A DNA stretch of 64,000 nt from an uncultured Actinomycetes bacterium (lineage in GTDB: Bacteria > Actinomycetota > Actinomycetes > Mycobacteriales > Nakamurellaceae). The notes below the pieces were generated by a model. The model was given only the letters and a program-made list of their open reading frames with translations. It was not told where the DNA came from and searched no databases. Positions 24,832 through 34,009 of the stretch are shown here, piece after piece. Every line of letters starts with the position of its first letter. Position 1 is the stretch's first letter. The stretch lies in NCBI GenBank assembly GCA_937926105.1, contig CALANS010000217.1:1-64000 (forward strand). Direction: 5' to 3'. Made by a program: the position numbers and the translations under genes.

Positions 24832-26529
24832 ATGAGCACCGACGCCCCCACCTCCGAGCGGTCCCGCATCGCCGAGCTGTCCGACGGATTCGTCGACGAG
24901 CTGTGCCGGCTCAGCCCCATCACGGCCATCTGGGTGGGGCGGGCCGACCCGGGGGACACCCGACTGGACGACCTGTCGCCGGACGGACTGGCCGCGGTGA
25001 GTGCCATGGCGCGACGTGCGGTCGCCGACCTGACCGCCGCCCCGTCCACCGGCACGTCCGACGATGTGGCACGTGAGGTCATCCTGGAGCGCCTCAACCT
25101 GGAGCTGGACAAGTACGACTCAGGCTGGGCACACGCCGACCTCAACGTCATCGCCTCGCCGCTGCAGAACGTCCGCATGCTGTTCGACATCATGCCGACC
25201 GCCACCGACGAGGACTGGGGGGCGGTGGCCGGTCGTATGGCCGCGGTTCCCGCGGCGCTGGCCGGTTACCGGCAGAGCCTGCGGGACGCGGCGGGGCACG
25301 GCAAGGTCGCCGCCGTCCGCCAGGTGGACAAGTGCGCCGAGCAGTGCGCCACCTATGCCGGAGCCGGATCCGACCCGGGATTCTTCTCCCGGCTCGCGGC
25401 GTCCGCGGATCGGCAGGGACCGCTGGGATCGGCGCTGACCGAGGGGGCAGCGGCGGCGGACGCCGCCTACGGCGAACTCGGCCGGTTCCTGGCCACGGAC
25501 CTCCGGCCGCGCGCCCCACAGCGGGACGCCGTGGGCGAGGAGCGCTACTCGCTGGCCTCGCGGGACTTTCTGGGCGACACCATCGACCTGGCCGAGACCT
25601 ATCGCTGGGGCTGGCAGGAGTTCCTGGCCATCGAGGCGGAGCTGCGCCAGGTCGCCGAGCGCGTCGCGCCCGGGCAGGGGCCGGCCGGAGCCGCGGCCGC
25701 GCTGGACGCCGATCCGGCCCACCGAGTGCACGGCCTGGACGCCTTGCAGGCGTGGATGCAGGACCTGTCGGACACGGCGGTCGCCGAACTCGGCCGAACC
25801 CACTTCGACATCCCCGAGCCGCTGCGCACCCTGGAGTGTCGCATCGCGCCGCCCGGCGGCGGGGTTGGCGCCTACTACACCGGTCCCAGCGACGACCTGT
25901 CCCGGCCCGGCCGCATGTGGTGGTCGGTGGAGCCCGGCCGGGAGGACTTCCCCACCTGGCGGGAGACCACCACCGTCTACCACGAGGGAGTCCCGGGTCA
26001 CCATCTGCAGATCGCCACCGCTACCTATCAGCGGGCCCACCTGAACGACTTCCAGCGCCTGATGGCGGGCACCTCCGGGCACGCCGAGGGCTGGGCGCTG
26101 TACGCCGAGCGGCTGGTGCGGGAGCTGGGCTACCTGGACGACGACGGGGTGCTGTTGGGCATGCTGGACTCCCAGCTGTTCCGGGCCGCACGGGTGGTGG
26201 TCGACATCGGCATGCACCTGGAATTGGAGATCCCGCCCGGCACCGATTTCCACGAGGGAGAACGCTGGACCCCACAGCTGGGTCTGGAGTTCCTGCTCAC
26301 CCGCACCGTCACCGACCCGGCGCACTGCCGGGACGAGATCGACAGGTACCTGGGCTGGCCCGGCCAGGCCCCCGCTTACAAGGTGGGGGAGCGGGTGTGG
26401 CTGGCCGGCCGCGAGAGCGCCCGCCGCCGGCACGGAGCCGAGTTCGACCTCACCGCATTCCACACCGCTGCGCTGAACATGGGGGGCATGGGGCTGGGCC
26501 CGCTGGCTCGCCGCCTGGCCACCCTGTAA
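24832..26529 (+). CDS. DUF885 family protein, probable zinc peptidase
   Basis: 565 residues. DUF885 proteins are full-length, mostly helical, gluzincin-like predicted peptidases. The signature YHEGVPGHHLQ (His384, Glu385, His390/391) and the second block GHAEGWALYAERL, which supplies the third ligand, are intact; the C-terminal ALNMGGMGLGPL is also typical. There is no signal peptide, so it is probably cytosolic. The gene ends 32 bp before mrpA but has no evident functional link to it. Confidence 0.8.
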   Translation: MSTDAPTSERSRIAELSDGFVDELCRLSPITAIWVGRADPGDTRLDDLSPDGLAAVSAMARRAVADLTAAPSTGTSDDVAREVILERLNLELDKYDSGWAHADLNVIASPLQNVRMLFDIMPTATDEDWGAVAGRMAAVPAALAGYRQSLRDAAGHGKVAAVRQVDKCAEQCATYAGAGSDPGFFSRLAASADRQGPLGSALTEGAAAADAAYGELGRFLATDLRPRAPQRDAVGEERYSLASRDFLGDTIDLAETYRWGWQEFLAIEAELRQVAERVAPGQGPAGAAAALDADPAHRVHGLDALQAWMQDLSDTAVAELGRTHFDIPEPLRTLECRIAPPGGGVGAYYTGPSDDLSRPGRMWWSVEPGREDFPTWRETTTVYHEGVPGHHLQIATATYQRAHLNDFQRLMAGTSGHAEGWALYAERLVRELGYLDDDGVLLGMLDSQLFRAARVVVDIGMHLELEIPPGTDFHEGERWTPQLGLEFLLTRTVTDPAHCRDEIDRYLGWPGQAPAYKVGERVWLAGRESARRRHGAEFDLTAFHTAALNMGGMGLGPLARRLATL

Positions 26530-26561
26530 TCGCCGGATCGACCGGACACCCGGATGCGGAG

Positions 26562-29414
26562 ATGATCTCGCCGTTCGCCCCCGCTCCGGTGCTGCTGGGG
26601 GCGCTGTTCGTGCTGGCGGTGGCCGCCCCTGCCCTGGTACGGCGTTTCGGGCGGGGGACGCTGGCGCTGCTGGCGTTGGCCCCGGGCGCGCTGGCGGTCT
26701 GGTTCGCCGCGATGCTGCCCGCACTCACCCGCGGCGACGACTTTGACTCCCGCACCGACTGGGTGCCGGCGCTGGGGCTGACCCTGGACCTGCGGCTGGA
26801 TGCGCTGTCCGGAGTGATGTGCCTGGTGGTCACCGGAATCGGTGCCGCGGTGCTGCTGTACTCCGCGCGCTACTTCCCCCGCGACGACGACGGCCTGCCC
26901 CGCTACGCCGGATCGCTGCTGGCGTTCGCCGCAGCAATGCTCGGGTTGGTACTGGCCGACAACCTCATCCTGCTGGTGGTGTTCTGGGAGCTCACCGGCA
27001 TCCTGTCCTACCTGCTGATCGCACATCGGGTGCGCAAACAGTCCTCCCGCACGGCCGCCTCGCAGGCCTTGATGGTCACCACCGCCGGTGGCCTGGCAAT
27101 GCTGGTCGGCGCGGTGCTGCTGGGCGTGCATGCCGGCACCTTCACGATCTCGCAGATCCTGGCCGACCCGCCCGGCGGCGCGAGCACCGTCACCGCCGTC
27201 GTCCTGCTGGCGGTGGGCGGCATCAGCAAGTCGGCTATCGTGCCGTTCCACTTCTGGCTGCCCGGCGCGATGGCCGCGCCGACACCGGCCAGCGCCTACC
27301 TGCACGCCGCCACCATGGTCAAGGCTGGCATCTACCTGTTCGCGCGGCTCGCACCGGCGTTCGCCGCGCTGGGATTCTGGCGACCCGCTCTGCTAACGCT
27401 CGGCGGGGTGACGATGCTGGCGGCCGGGGTGATCGCCCTGCGGCAGCGCGACCTGAAGCTGCTGCTGGCCTACGGCACGGTCTCCCAGCTGGGGCTGCTG
27501 ACCATGCTGACCGGCGCCGGCAATCCCGAGGCGCTGCTGGCCGGCGCCGCGATGCTGATCGGGCACGCCACCTTCAAGGGTGCGCTGTTTTTTGTGGTCG
27601 GCATCGTCGATACCTCCACCGGCACCCGGGATTTGAGCCGGCTATCCGGGCTGGGCAGACGGATGCCGGGGGTCGCGGCATTGGCCGCACTGTCAGCACT
27701 CTCGATGGCCGGCCTGCCGCCGATGGTGGGGTTCGTGGCGAAGGAGGCCGGATACGCCGGCCTTCTGGCCGGTGGCACCGCGGGGGCATGGGCGGCGGTG
27801 ACGATGACAGCGGGATCGGCGCTCACGGTCGCCTATACCGCCCGGTTCTGCTGGGGCGCGTTCGGAAGCAAACCCGGTGTGGCGCAGACGGTGCCGTCCC
27901 GGCCAGGCTGGCAGATGACGGCGCCCACGGTCGCTCTGGTGGTGGCCGGGCTGGCGCTCGGCCTGCTGCCCGGTGGGCTGGATGCCCTGCTGCAGGCCTA
28001 TGCGGCCACCGCCGGCGGCGCCGCGCCCGGCGCGTTGGCCCTGTGGCACGGGCTCACCTGGCCGCTGGCCATGACGGTGATCTCACTGGCCGGCGGGCTG
28101 GCGGTGTTCGTGGTGCAACGCGCGCTGGAAGGTCGCCGGGGCGCGCTGGCCCGGCCAGGGATGCCGCCCGGAGCGGGCTACCGCGCGGTAGCGGCCGGCG
28201 TGGACGTGGCGGCGCTGCGGGTGACGGCGGGCACCCAGCGGGGCTCATTGCCGGTGTCACTGGGCGCGATCCTTGCGGTGCTGGTGGTGTTTCCGGGCTC
28301 GGTGCTGGCAACCTCCGGGTTGCGGCCCGGCCGGGTGAGCGTGACCGCCGAACCGCAGCAGGCGCTGCTGGCGGTGGTGGTCGCCGCGCTGGCCATCACC
28401 GTGCTGCGTGCCCAGCGGGCGCTGGCCGCGGTGCTGACGGCCGGTGGGGTGGGCTACGCGGTGTCGGTGCTGTACGTGTTGCGCGGCGCGCCGGACCTGG
28501 CACTGACCCAGGTGCTGGTGGAGACGGTCACTCTGATTGCCGCCGTGCTGGTCATCGTGCGGATGCCCCCCACCGTGCTGACCAGCACCACCACCGGATT
28601 GGCCCGCGGGGTACGGATCGCACTGGCCGGGTGCGTGGGCGCATTGATGACCGCGCTGGCGCTGGTGATTCCGGCGCAGCGCCGGGCGGAGCCGGTGTCG
28701 ACCGGCCTGGCGCCGGACGCCCTGGCGCGCGGTGGCGGCCACAACGTGGTCAACGTGATCCTGGTGGACGTGCGCGGCTGGGATACGTTCGGTGAGATCT
28801 CGGTGCTGGCCGCCGCCGCGGTCGGCGTCTCCAGCCTGATCTTCCTGCGCCGCTCGCCGGTACGGCCCGGAGGTGGCCCGACCCGACGGCGCGGGGAGCC
28901 ACCGGCCGCGGCGTCGGACCCGTCGCCCTGGCTGGTCACCGACGCGGCGCCGCGCCGGTCGCTGCTGCTGGAGGTGGCGACCAGGCTGGTGTTCCACCTG
29001 ATCGTGATCTTCTCGTTGTACGTGCTGTTCGTCGGGCACGACCAGCCGGGCGGGGGATTCGCCGGCGGGCTGATCGCCGGAATAGCGCTGACCCTGCGCT
29101 ACCTGGCCGGTGGCCGGCACGAACTGGCCGAGGCTGCGCCGGTGGATGCCGGGCCGGTGATGGGCCTGGGCCTGGTGTTGGCCTCGCTCAGCGCCGCGGC
29201 CGGTTTGGCCTTCGGTGATCCGGCGTTGACGTCGGCGATCTGGCAGGTGCGGCTGCCCGTGGTGGGCGAGCTCGGCTTCGTCACCTCCACGGTCTTCGAC
29301 ATCGGGGTGTACCTGGTGGTGGTGGGGGTGGTGCTGGAGGTGCTGCGCAGCCTCGGCGCGGAACTGGACCGGCAAGCCTCCGCCGCCCCGCGCGATCAGC
29401 TGGTCGGCCGATGA
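26562..29414 (+). CDS. mrpA: Mrp Na+/H+ antiporter subunit A fused to B (MrpAB)
   Basis: 950 residues. The first two thirds are the NuoL/ND5-like MrpA antiporter with the helix 5-7 region FWELTGILSYLLIAH and the proton-channel lysine segments (GISKSAIVPFHFWLPGAMAAPTPASAYLHAATMVKAG). The MrpA tail (DLALTQVLVETVTLIAAVLVI) follows. The last 150 residues are the MrpB domain (RLVFHLIVIFSLYVLFVGHDQPGGGFAGGLIAGIA). Fusion of A and B in one chain is known in actinobacteria. The ATG at 26562 is chosen as the first start at the hydrophobic N-terminus. It is the first gene of a six-gene operon in which each stop overlaps the next start. Confidence 0.93.
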   Translation: MISPFAPAPVLLGALFVLAVAAPALVRRFGRGTLALLALAPGALAVWFAAMLPALTRGDDFDSRTDWVPALGLTLDLRLDALSGVMCLVVTGIGAAVLLYSARYFPRDDDGLPRYAGSLLAFAAAMLGLVLADNLILLVVFWELTGILSYLLIAHRVRKQSSRTAASQALMVTTAGGLAMLVGAVLLGVHAGTFTISQILADPPGGASTVTAVVLLAVGGISKSAIVPFHFWLPGAMAAPTPASAYLHAATMVKAGIYLFARLAPAFAALGFWRPALLTLGGVTMLAAGVIALRQRDLKLLLAYGTVSQLGLLTMLTGAGNPEALLAGAAMLIGHATFKGALFFVVGIVDTSTGTRDLSRLSGLGRRMPGVAALAALSALSMAGLPPMVGFVAKEAGYAGLLAGGTAGAWAAVTMTAGSALTVAYTARFCWGAFGSKPGVAQTVPSRPGWQMTAPTVALVVAGLALGLLPGGLDALLQAYAATAGGAAPGALALWHGLTWPLAMTVISLAGGLAVFVVQRALEGRRGALARPGMPPGAGYRAVAAGVDVAALRVTAGTQRGSLPVSLGAILAVLVVFPGSVLATSGLRPGRVSVTAEPQQALLAVVVAALAITVLRAQRALAAVLTAGGVGYAVSVLYVLRGAPDLALTQVLVETVTLIAAVLVIVRMPPTVLTSTTTGLARGVRIALAGCVGALMTALALVIPAQRRAEPVSTGLAPDALARGGGHNVVNVILVDVRGWDTFGEISVLAAAAVGVSSLIFLRRSPVRPGGGPTRRRGEPPAAASDPSPWLVTDAAPRRSLLLEVATRLVFHLIVIFSLYVLFVGHDQPGGGFAGGLIAGIALTLRYLAGGRHELAEAAPVDAGPVMGLGLVLASLSAAAGLAFGDPALTSAIWQVRLPVVGELGFVTSTVFDIGVYLVVVGVVLEVLRSLGAELDRQASAAPRDQLVGR

Positions 29415-29788
29415 GTACCGATGCGGTGCTGGCCGTCACCATCGGCGTACTGTTCGCCGCCGGCGTGTATTTGATGGTGTCCCGCAACATGATCAAGGTG
29501 CTGCTGGGCTTTCTGCTGATCGGGCATGGCACGAACCTGCTGCTGCTGACGTCGGGGACCTGGGGTACCGCACCGATTCTGGGCGAAGGGGCGGGCCCGG
29601 GCGGCCCTAACGATGTCGCCGATCCGCTGCCGCAGGCGTTCGTGCTGACCTCCATCGTCATCACCCTGGCGGTGTGCTGTTTCCTGCTGGCCGTGGTGTA
29701 CGTCGGCTACCTGCATACCCGGCGCGCCGAGGTGCCCGACGACCCGGACGATGCGCTGACCGGCCCGGAGCCGGGAGGCGCGGAATGA
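29411..29788 (+). CDS. mrpC: Mrp antiporter subunit C
   Basis: 125 residues with three spans, NuoK-like: LAVTIGVLFAAGVYLMVSRNMIKVLLGFLLIGHGTNLLLL, then PLPQAFVLTSIVITLAVCCFLLAVVY. The PLPQALVLTAIVI motif is diagnostic of MrpC. ATGA overlaps link it to mrpA and mrpD. The tail is acidic (DDPDDALTGPEPGG). Confidence 0.92.
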   Translation: MSTDAVLAVTIGVLFAAGVYLMVSRNMIKVLLGFLLIGHGTNLLLLTSGTWGTAPILGEGAGPGGPNDVADPLPQAFVLTSIVITLAVCCFLLAVVYVGYLHTRRAEVPDDPDDALTGPEPGGAE

Positions 29789-31458
29789 TCGGAATGACGG
29801 CGTTGCTGCCGATCTCGGTGATGTTGCCGCTGTTGGGTGCTGGTCTCGCGCTGCTGTTCCGGCGCGCCCCGGCTGCGCAGCGCATCGTCTCGGTATCTGC
29901 GCTGGCGATTCAGCTGGCCACCGAGGTGGCCATGGTCGTTGGGATCGATGCCGACGGCACGATCGTGATGCACCTGGGCGGCTGGGCGGCGCCGGTGGGC
30001 ATCGCGCTGGTGGCCGACCGGTTCGCGGCCATCCTGATGGTGGTCTCCACCGTGGTGACCCTCGCCGTGCTGGTGTACGCGATCGCGCAACAGCGCGGTG
30101 GCCAGACCGGCGACGGATCGGCCGCGGTGTTCCACCCGGCCATGCTGATCATGGCCGCCGGGGTGTCCAACGCGTTCATCGCGGGAGACCTGTTCAACCT
30201 GTTCGTGAGTTTCGAGATTCTGCTGACCGCAAGCTATGTGCTGCTGACGATGGGCGGTACCGCCGAGCGGTTGCGGGCGGGCGCGCCGTATCTGGTGGTG
30301 TCCCTGCTGTCGTCGATCATCTTTCTGTCGGCGATCGCCCTGGTGTACTCGGCGACCGGGACGGTGAACCTGGCCGACCTGGCCCGGCGCATCGGCGACC
30401 TGGCGCCCGGGCTGGCCGCCGTGCTGCAGTCGTTGCTGCTGCTGGCCTTCGGCATCAAGGCCGCCGTCTGGCCGATGTCGGCCTGGCTGCCGGACTCCTA
30501 TCCCAGCGCGCCGGCACCGGTCACGGCGGTGTTTGCCGGCCTTTTGACCAAGGTCGGCATCTACGCCATCATCCGCACCCAGACCTTGCTGTTCGGCGGG
30601 CACGGCTTCACCACACTGCTGATGTGGGCGGCGCTGGCCACCATGATCATCGGCATCCTCGGTGCGGTGGCGCAGGGCGACATCAAGCGGATGCTGTCGT
30701 TCACCCTGGTCTCGCACATCGGCTACCTGCTGTTCGGGGTGGCGCTGGATTCCACCGCAGGGCTGACGGCCACCGTGTACTACGTGGTGCACCACATCCT
30801 GGTGCAGACGGCGCTGTTCTTGGCCGCCGGCCTGATCGAGTACCTCTCCGGAACCACGGCGGTGGACCGGCTGGGCGGGCTGGCCCGACGGGCGCCGCTA
30901 CTGGCCGTGCTGTTCTTCGTTCCGGCGATGAACCTCGGCGGCGTGCCGCCGCTGTCCGGCTTTCTGGGGAAGATCGGCCTCTTCGAGGCAGGTTTCGCCG
31001 CCGGGGGCACGCTGCCGGTGATGGTCGTGGTTGGCGGAACCGTGACGAGCCTGCTCACCCTGTACGCCATGGTGCGGGTGTGGGGCCGAGCATTCTGGCG
31101 ACCGGCGCCGACCGAGCAGGCAGCGCCCTCGGGCTCGGTGGCCACGAGTGAGAGGCCCAGCACGGCTGCGGCGGAGCGGGCGGAGCGGATTACGGCGGTG
31201 ACGGAAACAGCGGTGACGGAAACGGCGGTGACGGAAACGGCGGTGACGGAAACGGCGGTGACGGAGACGGCGTCACGGACCGCGGTGTCGCGCGACCGGC
31301 CGCCGCGCGGCATGCTCGCGGCCACCGCCGCGGTCGTGCTGGCGGGAGTTCTGCTGACCGTGGCCGCAGGCCCGCTGTACGCGCTGGCCGGACGCGCCGC
31401 GGACGATCTGGCGCACCCCGACCGGTACGTCACCGCCGTACTGGGGGTGAACCCGTGA
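29785..31458 (+). CDS. mrpD: Mrp antiporter subunit D
   Basis: 557 residues, related to NuoN/NuoM antiporter subunits, with about fourteen spans. Key membrane segments are FNLFVSFEILLTASYVLL (the lateral-channel glutamate) and FGIKAAVWPMSAWLPDSYPSAPAPVTAVFAGLLTKVGIYAI (the central lysines). Between residues about 440 and 510 an insert carries five tandem AVTET repeats encoded by 15-bp DNA repeats. The insert separates the penultimate from the last span and is probably a cytosolic or external loop of low complexity. Confidence 0.93.
   Translation: MIGMTALLPISVMLPLLGAGLALLFRRAPAAQRIVSVSALAIQLATEVAMVVGIDADGTIVMHLGGWAAPVGIALVADRFAAILMVVSTVVTLAVLVYAIAQQRGGQTGDGSAAVFHPAMLIMAAGVSNAFIAGDLFNLFVSFEILLTASYVLLTMGGTAERLRAGAPYLVVSLLSSIIFLSAIALVYSATGTVNLADLARRIGDLAPGLAAVLQSLLLLAFGIKAAVWPMSAWLPDSYPSAPAPVTAVFAGLLTKVGIYAIIRTQTLLFGGHGFTTLLMWAALATMIIGILGAVAQGDIKRMLSFTLVSHIGYLLFGVALDSTAGLTATVYYVVHHILVQTALFLAAGLIEYLSGTTAVDRLGGLARRAPLLAVLFFVPAMNLGGVPPLSGFLGKIGLFEAGFAAGGTLPVMVVVGGTVTSLLTLYAMVRVWGRAFWRPAPTEQAAPSGSVATSERPSTAAAERAERITAVTETAVTETAVTETAVTETAVTETASRTAVSRDRPPRGMLAATAAVVLAGVLLTVAAGPLYALAGRAADDLAHPDRYVTAVLGVNP
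31195..31269 (+). repeat. Five 15-bp tandem repeats inside mrpD
   Basis: The unit GCGGTGACGGAAACG occurs five times head to tail; unit 1 ends in A and unit 5 has one A-to-G change. Each encodes AVTET, so gain or loss of units keeps the reading frame. This is a candidate variable-number tandem repeat in a membrane-protein loop. Confidence 0.9.
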
Positions 31459-32165
31459 GCGACGCCGGAGCGGGCGCGCGGCCCGCTAGGGACGCTGATG
31501 TCACAGTGGCAGGGTCCGGCTGCGGAGGGCGGAGCGAACAATCGGGCACCGTGAGCGACGCCGGAGCGGGCGAGCCCGTCGGCGGCTCACCCCACCGCCC
31601 GGTCCGCGGCTGGCGGGCGAACTGGCGGGCGCACCTGATCACCGTCGGGGCGCTGCTGCTGGTGTGGCTGGCGTTGTGGGGCAGCGTGTCGGTGCCGTTG
31701 ATCGTGGTGGGGCTGCTGCTGTCGGTGCTCGTGCTGGTGCTATTCCCATTGCCGCCCATCGAGTTTTCCTTCGGGTTGCATCCTTGGCGGACGGCGGTGC
31801 TGCTGGCGCGATTTGCCGTCGACGTGGTGCTGGCCAGCATCCAGGTGGCGTATCTGGCGTTCCGCCCGCGACCGCCCGTGACGGACGTCGTCACCGCCCG
31901 GCTGGCCAGCGATTCGGACCTCATCCAGCACCTCACCGCGCTAGCCGTCTCCCTGGTGCCGGGCAGCCTGATCATCGAGGCGGATCCGGCCAAGCGCACC
32001 CTGACCATCCACGTGCTGTATCCGTCGCCGCGGCCGCCCGAGCGCTTCGTCGCCAGCGTGCTGGCCCAGGAAGCGCGCATCCTGGGGGCGCTGGGTCGGG
32101 GCGAGGACGGTGGCGGCGCGGCCGCTGTCGAGCGGGATCGAACTGGGAGGGCCCGGACGCCATGA
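31455..32165 (+). CDS. mrpE: Mrp antiporter subunit E
   Basis: 236 residues. The core RAHLITVGALLLVWLALWGSVS... and FSFGLHPWRTAVLLARFAVDVVLASIQVAYLAF, followed by the cytosolic SLVPGSLIIEADPAKRTLTIHVLY, is typical MrpE. The N-terminus is odd: the first 22 bases (GTGAGCGACGCCGGAGCGGGCG) are repeated exactly 96 bp later at 31551, in frame, giving MSDAGAGA and VSDAGAGE. Either GTG could be the start; 31455 overlaps the mrpD stop (GTGA) as elsewhere in the operon, whereas 31551 gives a more usual length. Confidence 0.9.
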   Translation: MSDAGAGARPARDADVTVAGSGCGGRSEQSGTVSDAGAGEPVGGSPHRPVRGWRANWRAHLITVGALLLVWLALWGSVSVPLIVVGLLLSVLVLVLFPLPPIEFSFGLHPWRTAVLLARFAVDVVLASIQVAYLAFRPRPPVTDVVTARLASDSDLIQHLTALAVSLVPGSLIIEADPAKRTLTIHVLYPSPRPPERFVASVLAQEARILGALGRGEDGGGAAAVERDRTGRARTP

Positions 32166-32422
32166 CCGTCACCATGATTGTCGCCGGCGCGCTGTTCGCG
32201 CTGGGAGCCTTGGCGGCTGCCGCCCGGTTGGTGCGCGGACCGACGCCAATCGACCGCGCGGTGGCGCTGGACGTGCTGCTGGCCATCGTGGTGGGTGTCA
32301 TCGTGCTGCTGGCCGCGGTGTATGCCAGCACGACCACCCTGGTGATCGCGGTGGTGGTCGCGCTGCTCGGGTTCGTCGGGTCGGCGGGCCTGGCCGTGCT
32401 GCTGCAGCGGGAGCGGTCGTGA
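32162..32422 (+). CDS. mrpF: Mrp antiporter subunit F
   Basis: 86 residues, three membrane spans, with the MrpF signature RLVRGPTPIDRAVALDVLLAIVVGVIVLLA containing the conserved RGPTxxDRxxAxD. ATGA overlap with mrpE and GTGA overlap with mrpG. It is a small subunit needed for assembly of the complex. Confidence 0.93.
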   Translation: MTVTMIVAGALFALGALAAAARLVRGPTPIDRAVALDVLLAIVVGVIVLLAAVYASTTTLVIAVVVALLGFVGSAGLAVLLQRERS

Positions 32423-32775
32423 GTGCGGCCGACATCGTCGCCTCGGCGGCGCTGATCGCTGGGGCGGCGATGAGCCTGGCCGCCGGGGTCGCCGCCCTGC
32501 GGTTTCCGGACACCTCGGCGCGCATTCACGCGGCGACCAAACCACAGGTGTTGGGCATCGTCTTGTTGATGATCGGGCTCGGCATCCGCCTGGGCACGGT
32601 CGCGATCGTGGGGGAGTTGCTGCTGATCGTGGTATTGCAGTTCCTGACGGCGCCGGTGTCGGCGCATCTGGCGGTGCGGGCGGCACATCGTGCGCCGGCC
32701 GACGACGCACCCGCCGAGCCGGAGCCGGCGAGCGGCGACGACCGAAATGACCCGCGGAGCACCGGCGCGGAGTGA
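32419..32775 (+). CDS. mrpG: Mrp antiporter subunit G
   Basis: 118 residues, three spans, with the MrpG motif LRFPDTSARIHAATKPQVLGIVLLMIG. It ends in a polar acidic tail (PADDAPAEPEPASGDDRND). It is the last gene of the Mrp operon. The whole complex uses the proton gradient to expel Na+ (and possibly other cations) and supports pH and salt tolerance. Confidence 0.93.
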   Translation: MSAADIVASAALIAGAAMSLAAGVAALRFPDTSARIHAATKPQVLGIVLLMIGLGIRLGTVAIVGELLLIVVLQFLTAPVSAHLAVRAAHRAPADDAPAEPEPASGDDRNDPRSTGAE

Positions 32776-32786
32776 CCGGCACAGGG

Positions 32787-33335
32787 TCAGGCGGGCGGGT
32801 CCAGCGGCAGCGTCCGGCCCAGCACGGCGAACGGCCGGGAGTCGCCGGCGAACAGGAACCTGCGCAGCACGTCGGAGAACCCCATCCGGCGGTACAGACG
32901 CCACGCGCGGTTCTCGCCCTCGGGAGTGGACAGCAGCACCCGGTCGTCCGGCACCGGTTCCAGTAGCGCGCGCAACAGCGTCTCACCGGTGCCGTGCCCC
33001 TGCTGATCGGGGTGGACGTGCAGCTCGGTGAGCTCGAAGTAGTCGTCCAGCCACCATCCACCGGCCGGCCCCAGCCCTCGGGAGACCTCGCCGTACCACC
33101 ACTGGCCCGGCCGGCCGCGGTAGCCATAGGTCATGGCCACCAGTCGGCCACCGTCATCCGCGGCCGTGACGCAGCGAAAGCCCGCGCGTCGGGAATGCTC
33201 CGTCCATAGCGGTGCCCGGGCCTGGGCCGTCCCGGGCGGGTAGCCCATGGCGCGCACGTAGACCTCGAGCAGATCGGGAAGCGCCGCGCGAAATGCCGCC
33301 GGGTCGAGCTCGGCGAGGCGGTGAGGGGCCGTCAC
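32787..33335 (-). CDS. GNAT family N-acetyltransferase
   Basis: 182 residues. The acetyl-CoA-binding region is ELTELHVHPDQQGHGTGETLLRALL (motif QxxGxG with Gln-Gln-Gly-His-Gly-Thr-Gly), followed by STPEGENRAWRLYRRMGFSDV, the usual GNAT end. The substrate is unknown. It is convergent with mrpG, 11 bp apart, and transcribed in the same direction as the ybaK gene just upstream, so the two are probably cotranscribed. Confidence 0.85.
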   Translation of the reverse strand: MTAPHRLAELDPAAFRAALPDLLEVYVRAMGYPPGTAQARAPLWTEHSRRAGFRCVTAADDGGRLVAMTYGYRGRPGQWWYGEVSRGLGPAGGWWLDDYFELTELHVHPDQQGHGTGETLLRALLEPVPDDRVLLSTPEGENRAWRLYRRMGFSDVLRRFLFAGDSRPFAVLGRTLPLDPPA

Positions 33336-33341
33336 GACTGG

Positions 33342-33842
33342 CTATTGTGCCCCGTCCGGCGCTGGTCCGCCCTCCTCGCGGGCCACGGCCACGGCGGTGC
33401 CGCCGGTCATCGCCAGCAGTTCGCGGTAGCTGGTGCGAAAGACGGTGTGCGGGTGCCCGCCAGCCGCCCACAGGTGCGGGCAGTTCGCCAGTGCCACGTC
33501 CACCACGGTGCGTAGCGGCTCGGGGTGACCCACCGGGGCCACCCCGCCGATCACCTGGCCGGTGTGCCGGCGCACGAAATCCGCGCTCGCGCGCTCGATC
33601 CGGGTCACCCCGAGGGTGCGAGCCAGCATCGCGGTGTCCACCCGGTGGGCGCCCGAGGTCATCACCAGCAGCGGTTCGCCGTCCGCCGCGAACACCAGGC
33701 TGTTGGCAATGGCCCCGACCGGTACGCCCAGTTGCTCCGCGGCCAGCGTCGCGGTGCGCGCGGACGAGTCCAGCTGCTGGATCTGCGCTGTCACCCCCGC
33801 GTGGGCGAGTGCTTGGGCGACTCGATCGGTGGCGGTGCTCAC
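33342..33842 (-). CDS. YbaK/EbsC-family aminoacyl-tRNA deacylase
   Basis: 166 residues of the YbaK/ProXp fold. It removes wrongly attached amino acids from tRNA, such as Cys from tRNA(Pro). Visible motifs are ALAHAGVTAQIQQLDSSARTATLAAEQLGV, the invariant lysine position region AIANSLVFAADGEPLLVMTSGAHRVD, and TGQVIGGVAPVGHPEPLRTVVD. In this subfamily the typical KS/LVF Lys is replaced by NSLVF. It is divergent from the HEPN gene, with the LexA box between them. Confidence 0.85.
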   Translation of the reverse strand: MSTATDRVAQALAHAGVTAQIQQLDSSARTATLAAEQLGVPVGAIANSLVFAADGEPLLVMTSGAHRVDTAMLARTLGVTRIERASADFVRRHTGQVIGGVAPVGHPEPLRTVVDVALANCPHLWAAGGHPHTVFRTSYRELLAMTGGTAVAVAREEGGPAPDGAQ

Positions 33843-33962
33843 GAGGCCATCAGATCACAGCGTCGCCGCGGGGCACTCGGCTGCGGTGGCCCTGCGGGAC
33901 TGGGGGTTCGCGCTCGCGCGCGGGGCCGTCCCGGGTTCCGTTGTCGGACCCTCGTCGTAGCC

Positions 33963-33978
33963 TCGAACGCAGGTTCGA
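33963..33978. promoter_or_regulatory. LexA (SOS) box
   Basis: TCGAAC-GCAG-GTTCGA is a perfect match to the actinobacterial SOS box, with symmetry extending one or two bases on each side (CCTCGAAC/GTTCGAGG). It lies 31 bp before the start of the HEPN gene, heading the HEPN-methyltransferase-dinB unit, so DNA damage should induce these genes. The ybaK start is 120 bp away on the other side. Confidence 0.85.
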
Positions 33979-34009
33979 GGCACGTGCAGACGGAAGGTTG
34001 GTGATCATC

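Noticed and set aside
25120..26724. Long frame antisense to DUF885
   Set aside because: No family resemblance; the DUF885 motifs on the plus strand are intact.
28257..29375. Gln/His-rich frame antisense to mrpA
   Set aside because: Low-complexity composition typical of complement-strand shadows of hydrophobic, GC-rich genes.
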